Positions 57,621-64,000 of a DNA stretch of 64,000 nt are shown here, one piece after another (the first letter of the stretch is position 1; the number at the start of each line of letters is the position of its first letter). Position numbers and translations under genes: made by a program. The notes under the pieces are model-generated. The model worked only from the letters and a program-made list of their open reading frames with translations, did not search any database and had not been told where the DNA came from. Source of the DNA: Ascochyta rabiei (Eukaryota > Ascomycota > Dothideomycetes > Pleosporales > Didymellaceae); the NCBI RefSeq assembly GCF_004011695.2, contig NC_082417.1, positions 620,001 to 684,000 of the forward strand. Direction: 5' to 3'.

Positions 57621-58566
57621 ATGTCTGACGTCGCAAAGCCCGACCCTGCCGCCGAGCAGGTTGCCAACCCCGGCGCAACTCTTGTCAAGGACGAGACGGC
57701 CAAGGTCACCACCGACAAGGCCGCCGACCAGGCCGCCGACAAGGAGGAGAAGCCCGCCACTGCTTCGAGCGACGACAAGCCGGTGACGGAGAAGGCCACA
57801 GAAGCCGCCGCGTCGGCTGCGGCTGCCGTCAAGGACAATGTCTTTTCCATGTTCGGTGGCGGCCCCAAGAAGGAGAAGAAGGAGGAGGCCGACGATGCCG
57901 ATGAGCCCTCTGGCTCGTCCAAGGCGCAGGCCACTGGTGTAAGTGCACGCAGGCACCCCTTTGTTGGCGCGACACTAACACGGGCGCAGGAGGAGGACCC
58001 CGAGAACCAGGAGCCTGACGTCGAGTTCGCCCCCGTCGTTCACCTTACCGAGAAGGTCGACACCAAGACCAACGAGGAGCTTGAGGAGCAGGTGTTCAAG
58101 ATGCGCGCCAAGCTGTTCAAGTTCGACCGCGAGTCGCGGGAGTGGAAGGAGAGGGGCACCGGCGACGTCAGGTTACTCAAGCACAAGGAGAACGGCAAGA
58201 CGCGCCTGGTGATGCGACGAGACAAGACGCTCAAGGTCTGCGCCAACCACTACGGTATGACACATTGTGATTCGGAGGTGACGTGAATGCTAAGCTGTGT
58301 ACAGTTGTGCCGGACATGAAGCTTTCGCCCAACGTTGGCAGCGACCGCAGCTGGGTCTGGAACGCCGCCGCCGATGTCAGCGAGGGCGAGCCCGAGGCTC
58401 AGACTCTGGCTATCCGCTTCGGCAACAGCGAGAGTAAGTCACAGCCATGTGCAATGACGCGGCGACGATACGCTAACAGCGACTTCCAGACGCCAACCTC
58501 TTCAAGGAGGCTTTCATCAAGGCCCAGCAGGAGAACGAGGCTCTGTTCAACAAGTCGTCGGAGTAG
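57621..58566 (+). CDS. YRB1: Ran-binding protein 1 (YRB1), four exons
   Basis: Binds Ran-GTP and stimulates RanGAP, supporting nuclear transport in the cytoplasm. Exons are 57621-57938, 57990-58254, 58305-58433 and 58490-58566. Introns are 51, 50 and 56 nt, with CTAAC-type branches, and join in phases 0, 1 and 1 to 262 residues. A Lys/Ala/Glu-rich N-terminus (about 1-105) precedes the RanBD domain, which starts at [18 protein letters not shown]. Core motifs are [39 protein letters not shown] and [18 protein letters not shown]. The end is [14 protein letters not shown]. The in-frame ATG at 57561 was rejected because MSDVAKP fits the family start. Confidence 0.95.
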
Positions 58567-58897
58567 AGTAGGATGGATGTTGAAGTGAGTGGGGTGGAGA
58601 CGGAGACAGACAGAGACGGAGGTGGAGGATGAAGCATGCATGCACGAAGCGATGACATTTTGGGGCGGTATTTCCATCACGGCGATAGAAGCTCTCACAC
58701 CCTGCACATAGTAGATAGTACTCAACTGGCCTGACTCCAGAGTCGACGGCATTCCCCAAGCTCACGTGTGAAGCCAGTGGAGCAGGACAGGCAGACAGTG
58801 ACGTCGACGGAGAGCAGGGGGAGGTGGAGAGACCGGCGCACTGGTAGCTATGCGTCGAGGCCTCGCAGCTCGCATGTAGGCCCTGTGGGTGTTGGCG

Positions 58898-58905
58898 TTT
58901 CTTCT

Positions 58906-58941
<36 letters not shown>
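58898..58941. repeat. Pyrimidine tract, (CTT)n then (TC)n
   Basis: An uninterrupted pyrimidine run about 280-320 bp before the TAF14 ATG. (TC)n tracts are common in fungal promoters; function is not shown here. Confidence 0.85.
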
Positions 58942-59041
58942 ACAACCTGGACCCTGCGGCAGTAGCTCCCGCGCGTGCAGGTACACCTGCGCGGGATTGT
59001 TGCGCCAAGGAGGAGCTGTAGCTTGCTGGCTTCGCGCGCCC

Positions 59042-59112
59042 ACTGGCCACTGGCCACTGGTCCCGCTCCGCCAAAGCAACAGTCGCGAGCCAACCAGCCA
59101 ACCAGCCAACCG
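59042..59112. repeat. Short tandem repeats in the TAF14 promoter
   Basis: (CACTGGC)-type copies at 59042-59060 and (AACCAGCC)-type copies at 59090-59112, two or three copies each. They look like ordinary minisatellites. Confidence 0.7.
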
Positions 59113-59218
59113 AACCTCGACGTCCGCCCTCACCACGCGCCGACAGTCGCGCACCCTCCAGACACCCGCCCTCTGAATCGCCCAACGCTCCCACGCTCCC
59201 ACACACAACACCGCCACC

Positions 59219-60265
59219 ATGCCCGACGCAAGTGTGCCCGCCGCCTGTGGCGCAACATAGAACGGCAACGCTAATGTTTGGCAGGTCAAGCGCTGGGTCA
59301 AGATCATCACCCACCAGAAGCCCATGTACGTCCTGTCCCGCACGCGCAACCACGGCGCTCGCTCTGCCTGCTGCCGGCTGCCTGCTGCACGCGCCAAACC
59401 GCCGCGCAATCACTAACGCGCCCTTGACAGCGATGGCCCGTCACCAGTCGAGGGCTTCCCCATGCGCTCATGGAACATCGAGATCTGGCTGCTGGACGAC
59501 CAGGGCAAAGAGATCCTGCCCACCGTCTACGAGAAGGCCGTCTACAACCTGCACCCTTCGTTCGACAAGAACAAGCAGGGTGAGTGCGCCGCCACGACGC
59601 CCACGCCAACGCAGAGTGCATGCTGATGCTCGCGCAGTCTTCAAGAAGCCGCCCTTCCGCATCGACGAGCAGGGATGGGGAGAGTTCGACATGAACATTG
59701 TCCTCACTGCTGTGCACAAGGGAGGCGAACACACACTCAGCCACGACCTGAACTTCCAGTCTGAGCGCTACGAGGCCAAGCACCAAGTCGTACGTCCCCT
59801 TGCTGTGCCCCGTCCTCCAACACACCATTGCCCTTGCCTTGGCACGCCTCACTAATACCATGCTCGCAGACGTTCCGCAACCCCAAGCCCGAGCTCCTCG
59901 CTCTCCTCCAAGACTCCGGTTCTGCCGACGCAAACGGCGTCCGCAGCAAAGACGCGTCCAAGAAGAAGAGCCGACGCGACAAGGCCGTCGACATGGAGAA
60001 GCTGGCCGACGGACTGCAAAAGCTGAGCGAGGATGACTTGCTGCACGTCGTAACCATGGTCCACGACAACAAGACCAGCGAAACCTACACCAAGAACGAT
60101 GTGGAGAGTGCGCATACCCTGAGCCTACCCAGCGCTGAAGCTGTCTAACGCGAGCAACACGCTAACACAATCACAGACGGAGAGTTCCACGTCGATCTGT
60201 ACACCCTGCCCGACACGCTTGTCAAGATGCTGTGGGACTTCACAGCGAGCAAGACAGAGTTATAA
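59219..60265 (+). CDS. TAF14: YEATS-domain transcription factor subunit TAF14, six exons
   Basis: A reader of acylated lysines shared in yeast by TFIID, TFIIF, SWI/SNF, INO80 and NuA3. After a tiny exon 1 come exons 59285-59325, 59431-59579, 59638-59789, 59870-60107 and 60177-60265. They encode the YEATS domain (VKRWVKIITHQKP, MRSWNIEIWLLDDQGKE, VYNLHPSF, PPFRIDEQGWGEFDM, LNFQSERYEAKHQV). A basic linker follows, and the C-terminal ET-like domain ends GEFHVDLYTLPDTLVKMLWDF, which marks TAF14 rather than Yaf9. The first intron has two readings. A GC-AG intron with donor GCAAGT (59228) gives MPD-VKRW and 225 residues. A GTGCCC donor (59234) gives MPDAS-VKRW and 227 residues. I favour the GC-AG form. 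Confidence 0.92.
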
Positions 60266-61230
60266 ACACAGAGCTTTGTGTTTACAGGCAGACTGACAGA
60301 GCTGTGGTCTACCCGTGCGCTCCAGTATCGGCGAAGACCTAGATGGGCAGCTCGTGATGACCCTTCACTATCTCCAGGACATTCCAGAAGTAACGCCCAT
60401 GCTCAAGCGGGAGAACCTCCCTGAATTTTAACGGGCGTGGTATCTCTCGCGAGGGAAACATGGGCTGCATACACAATCGAAAGTGTAATGCCGGATTTTT
60501 TGGGTTTTCGATACATGCACATAGCATCCTAATGAGGTGCTCTTTCCCCCCCCTCTCTTTGAGAAGAATTATCCACGAGCCACGGAGTTTGGGCAAAAGT
60601 AGGAAATTTACCTTCTGAATGGGCCGAGGACATGACTTAGGATTAATCAACGTTTTCAGGACTCTTCTCTTTCTTCTTTGTTCGCCTCCAGACGTGCGTG
60701 GTCGCCCGTGCAGTTCTTAGTACACCCAGCTTCAAGGTTTTTACCCTAACCCCCAGCCGAGTCATGGCGCTGTTCTTGGTGAGTGGATATAGAAACCGAG
60801 GGAGGTAGTCCGCGAGTGAAGAAGCGCTTTGCTCGGACTCGGCTGGGCACGCACAGAGGAGCTACGGGACGACGCCGTGGAAGACGCAGTGTCTTTCGTG
60901 TCGTGTCGTGAGGGTGAGTCGTGTGCTTTTCCAGCGCGCACTGGAATATCATGTGGCTTCGACTTCTTCAATGCATGGCTGTCGGCTGCACCAATGGTTT
61001 TGATACTGGTTCCTGAAATCGTTCGGCAGGAGAATGGAGAGCAACGACGCGAAATTGAGAGGTTGCGTTGTTTAGAAGGGGAGCTTGGTCTTGTCAAGAA
61101 CTGAGACCTCTTTTGGTCCGTATGACGATACGTCTTTGGTGAATTGAAGAAGCATTTGGAAAAACCCTTATTCGTTTCATTCGCTGGTATGGTACACGGC
61201 TCTCAACATGCGTTTCTTCATCGCTGTCGT
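60266..61230. other. Intergenic between convergent genes
   Basis: About 960 bp between two stop codons. Open frames at 60762-61097 (minus) and 60829-61104 (plus) overlap each other and have no domain, so no gene is called. Confidence 0.5.
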
Positions 61231-61716
61231 CTAACCTCCACGGCCGCCCCTCTCGTCCTGCATACCGATCGCTGGGTCCGGCGCCTCAGGAAACTCCTTC
61301 TTCGCCTTCGCCTTGCCGCCAGCAGAGTCCCTGCCCTCGGTTGCGTGGCCGCCGGTGCCTTCCTTTGCGCTGCTGTTCGACATTAGCCTTGTTTCTCCAC
61401 TCTACATGGTCCTCATTCACGACCGCCGTGATATCCATCCGAATGAGTCGTGTACGAGGAAAAAAAGGGGTAGTGAAAGGCGTCCAGCTTACTCGATCCC
61501 GCTCTTCAGATTGCTCGTCTGGATGTCGTTGGTGTCGCCCTTCTTCGCCTTGTTCACGCTGTGCTCGTCATCGGGCAGCATGTCCGTCTTCGTCTTGTCG
61601 TTCGTCGAGGCATTGTTAGGGTAACCCTCAACGCGCTGGACGGTCGACTGGGAGAACGGTCGCACGTTGGCGACGCGTAGTGTCCGTGAGGACCTGGATG
61701 CGAATGTGCGAAGCAT
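61231..61716 (-). CDS. Small mitochondrial-type protein, two exons
   Basis: Exon 1 is 61716-61493 and exon 2 is 61369-61231. The 123-nt intron (GTAAGC..AACAGCAG) joins in phase 2 and gives 120 residues. The N-terminus MLRTFASRSSRTLRVANVRP is a clear mitochondrial presequence (Arg-rich, no acids). The body is hydrophilic with a conserved-looking middle (MLPDDEHSVNKAKKGDTND). The C-terminal block FPEAPDPAIGMQDERGGRGG, read from exon 2, recurs at the end of many small fungal proteins of unknown function. An unspliced reading would end six codons after DIQTSN and lose this block. The gene is divergent from PCC1 (364 bp apart). Confidence 0.85.
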
Positions 61717-62080
61717 CTTGTGTTGCCGTGTTCGTTGGGAGTTGGTCGGTTGAGCTAGTCAACTGAGAGATGTGTCTGGGCGTATTGGTTATGGAGGGCG
61801 AGGAAAGCTGAGAATGCAGGAGACACGGTCCGAGGTAAGCTTTCGCGATTCAGTCATGATGCGTTTGTATGTTGCGTAACGGTAGGGAGCCATGCCGCTC
61901 TTGGTAGTATGATGATTGATGACGCCGTCGAGTGCAGGCGTGGCCATAGCTCCCTGGCCAGGGTCGGTGAGATGTGGGGCGCGGGGCAAGCCTTGCGCAC
62001 TTCGCTGAGCCTCACGGTTCCTAATCGATAACGTTTGGTCTTCGACATTGTCAGGCTGCATGAAGAGATCTTACGACGCT
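61717..62080. other. Bidirectional promoter between the mitochondrial-type gene and PCC1
   Basis: 364 bp between divergent start codons. Two overlapping minus-strand frames occupy it (to 90 codons), but neither shows support. Confidence 0.5.
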
Positions 62081-62497
62081 ATGGCTGACACAAAGACGTG
62101 CGACACGGCCGAGTTCCCGTGCACGCTGTAACCACGTCCTCTTCCCACTACCATCAACCATCGCTCTAACGTCCACAGCACACTCAACATCCCCTTCCCC
62201 TCACATCGCTACGCCTCGACCGCCGAGCGCGCCCTCTCTGTCGATGCCGAACTGTCACCCCTCGTACGCCGGTCATTCTCCCTAGCGGGCGATAAAGAGC
62301 AGAACATCTTGCAGGTCAACTATGCTGCGACTACGAATCGAATGTTGCGCGTTGCTGTGAACGGATTCTTCGAGAGCGTGGGCGTTGTGATCGGTGTCAT
62401 GAAGGATTTGGACGTCGATGTGGTGTATGAGCCGGTGAAGGAGAGCTTGGAGGGCGTGCAGGGATTGGTTGTGAACGGACAGGAAGGGAGAGGATGA
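62081..62497 (+). CDS. PCC1: KEOPS/EKC complex subunit Pcc1, two exons
   Basis: A subunit of the complex that makes the t6A modification on tRNAs reading ANN codons; also linked to telomere and transcription functions in yeast. Exon 1 is 62081-62127 and exon 2 is 62179-62497. The 51-nt intron (GTAACC, branch CTAAC, acceptor ACAG) joins in phase 2 to give 121 residues. The Pcc1 fold signature is clear: TLNIPFPSHRYASTAERAL, then the VDAELSPLVRRSF strand-helix and the LQVNYAATTNRMLRVAVN block. FFESVGVVIGVMKDLDVDV follows. Without the splice the first strand is lost, so the exon join is well supported. Confidence 0.93.
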
Positions 62498-62823
62498 AGA
62501 GAGCGAAGGCATCTGGTCGAACCACGGAGGAAATGAATGCTGAAAGTCGCACATGCTGGATGGAGATCTGCAGCACTGCACAATGCACCCCACTCGAAGG
62601 AACGAAGAAGACGAGGGCTGTACCGGAGGCTGTCAGTCCTTCGAAATGCGGCACGAGCAACACGGTGAAGCACAAGGCTTGAAAAGACACTTGAGGGGTT
62701 CAAGATGCTGAAACTAGGCACATGGCGCCATACACCCATAAGCCATGTTGCACTCTGGATGATACCCATTTCTGGCTTATGTAGGGATTATTCGCTAAGC
62801 ACACCTCAAGACTGTCGCTAAAT
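62498..62823. other. Intergenic between convergent genes
   Basis: 326 bp between PCC1 and REX3 stops; no feature recognised. Confidence 0.5.
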
Positions 62824-63963
62824 CTAGGCTTGCTTTTTTGTAGGTGGCTCATCACTAGCAAACGTGCTGCACTCAACTTGCTCGAGCTTCCGTTTCTCCG
62901 CTATGCTTCCCTCAACCGTTGCCATTCGTGCTGGCGGCATCATGGACAGAGCGGGAGGCGCCTGTGGAGGCGGCGTCCCGGGCGGCATAGGCGGGAACAC
63001 TCCGTCCTTACGTATCTCCCAGCCGTCATGCTTCAGTTGTTTCCATTTTTCTGCCACCTTGAACCGGACCAACTCACCGGTCGTCTTTGCGTCCTCGAAA
63101 CTGTCGTGACCTGCAGCTCCGCCTTGTTGTATATCGAGATCGAGTTTGTCCTTTGCTAGAAAGCGGAGGCCGTGGCGTAGAGGCAGGCCTCGTCGATGTG
63201 GGAAGAGCAGTACAGTGTCGATGATGTTTGGATGGATAATCCTGAGTGTGTTTAGATCGTTTTCGAGGGCGTGGCCAAGGATAGGGGTCGTGGTTGTGAC
63301 GTGAGCCAGGAATAGATCTCGTGCTGCATATGGTGACTCCACAATACGAATGTCATTTCGGCGGGGCGTAGGATTTGTGGGATCGTATGGCTTTGCGTTC
63401 AGAAACTGCTCTGTCGTAATACCGGAGAAGCGTGTGTTCACGTCGAGGAGATGCCCAATTGGACGGACCAGAACGTCGACCAGTGGCTTGTGTGACGGCC
63501 ACGCAATGGCTGTGAGTCGCATGAGCTCAAGACCGTGAGTGGTGTATCCCATCTCGCAGTCAAAGCATACCGCAATACCCGATGGTGCCTTGTCATTTAC
63601 CGGTGTCTGGACAAACGGCATGACCAGCGAGAGTCGCTTTGGGTCTGAAATTTTATAGACATGGGTATCGTACGTGGTGCATCCTGGTGAGCCGACGGGC
63701 TCGTTACAGCAGGAGAACGTCGTCGGCTCAGGGACAATGTTCTTCGCCCTTTGGGGGAACACACGTTTGCCCCAGTGATGCGTGCATTGGCCACCAGTAG
63801 TGAGAGCGCCGTCTTCTTCCCTACGCTCCGGAAAAACCTGGAAACGGGTATTGCATCGATCGCACACCTCCCAGAAGTCAGCCGCAGCTTGCGCAGATCT
63901 GGCTTCGCTCAGCTGTTCCGTCGTTGGCAGCTTCGTGACATAGCCGTGTGCGTCCAAGCCGTC
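62824..63963 (-). CDS. REX3: RNA exonuclease REX3, 5' part beyond the window
   Basis: A DEDDh-type 3'-5' exonuclease used in trimming RNase MRP RNA and other small RNAs. This exon starts at 63963 after an intron acceptor (TTGTCCCCAG), so the N-terminus lies to the right of the window. It encodes about 379 residues to the stop at 62824. A Cys/His zinc-like segment (CDRCNTRF..QCTHHWG..CC) is followed by the exonuclease domain: ExoI FDCEMGYT with D and E, ExoII GHALENDLNTL, and ExoIII HDSFEDAKTTGEL with the catalytic histidine. The C-terminal tail is Pro-rich and ends PPTKKQA. The apparent first Met at 63957 is only a TTG codon and not the true start. Confidence 0.92.
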   Translation of the reverse strand, partial: DGLDAHGYVTKLPTTEQLSEARSAQAAADFWEVCDRCNTRFQVFPERREEDGALTTGGQCTHHWGKRVFPQRAKNIVPEPTTFSCCNEPVGSPGCTTYDTHVYKISDPKRLSLVMPFVQTPVNDKAPSGIAVCFDCEMGYTTHGLELMRLTAIAWPSHKPLVDVLVRPIGHLLDVNTRFSGITTEQFLNAKPYDPTNPTPRRNDIRIVESPYAARDLFLAHVTTTTPILGHALENDLNTLRIIHPNIIDTVLLFPHRRGLPLRHGLRFLAKDKLDLDIQQGGAAGHDSFEDAKTTGELVRFKVAEKWKQLKHDGWEIRKDGVFPPMPPGTPPPQAPPALSMMPPARMATVEGSIAEKRKLEQVECSTFASDEPPTKKQA

Positions 63964-64000
63964 CTGGGGACAAGTGAGAGTCGAAAGAAAGATGACTTCC

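Larger units (their letters stand above)
58567..59218. other. Intergenic with TAF14 promoter repeats
   Basis: 652 bp. It contains a pyrimidine tract and two short tandem repeats just upstream of the TAF14 ATG: (ACTGGCC)n at about 59042-59060 and (AACCAGCC)n at about 59090-59112. No gene. Confidence 0.5.

Noticed and set aside
60762..61104. Overlapping frames on both strands between TAF14 and the mitochondrial-type gene
   Set aside because: Mutually overlapping, no domain, no splice context; lies in 3' sequence of convergent genes.
61789..62061. 90-codon minus-strand frame in the PCC1 divergent promoter
   Set aside because: A second frame overlaps it on the same strand, neither has a recognisable domain, and there is no room for a separate promoter.

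Overview
The window is nuclear DNA from a filamentous ascomycete fungus, most likely a dothideomycete of the Pleosporales. The evidence is many split genes with introns of about 45-125 nt, most with GT..AG ends and CTRAC-like branch sites, conserved fungal housekeeping genes in mixed orientation without operons, and one AT-rich transposon copy that looks mutated by RIP (repeat-induced point mutation). The order assignment is an inference; no species is claimed.

Layout. 1-8.6 kb: the 3'-truncated NMD helicase gene UPF1 (minus) and a HAD-IIA phosphatase-like gene, separated by gene-poor DNA. 8.6-17.2 kb: a disordered fungal protein and a phosphoinositide-specific phospholipase C. 17.2-21.4 kb: about 4 kb with no recognisable protein gene, holding one intron-containing tRNA-Asp. 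21.4-35.6 kb: a proline-rich hypothetical, a hemerythrin-like membrane protein, two divergent hypotheticals, a U-box cyclophilin (CYP8/PPIL2 type), a GPI-anchor-like secreted protein, a serine alpha/beta-hydrolase and a secreted type-B carboxylesterase.

35.6-46.6 kb is the accessory block. It holds a complete but dead pogo/Fot1-like DNA transposon (36730-38858, 40-bp terminal inverted repeats, TA target duplication), a pseudogene with stops and a frameshift, a cytochrome P450 whose heme-ligand cysteine position is tyrosine, and two unrecognised membrane proteins.

46.6-64 kb returns to conserved genes: two nuclear-looking hypotheticals, a small membrane protein, a DUF4604 protein, a GT15 mannosyltransferase, a large single-pass membrane protein, RanBP1 (YRB1), the YEATS protein TAF14, a small mitochondrial-type protein divergent from the KEOPS subunit PCC1, and the RNA exonuclease REX3, cut by the right window edge.

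The genes are mostly unrelated housekeeping functions. Several gene models here (alpha/beta-hydrolase, carboxylesterase, P450, DUF4604, PCC1, TAF14, YRB1, GT15) were built by joining exons by hand from splice signals, reading phase and family continuity.
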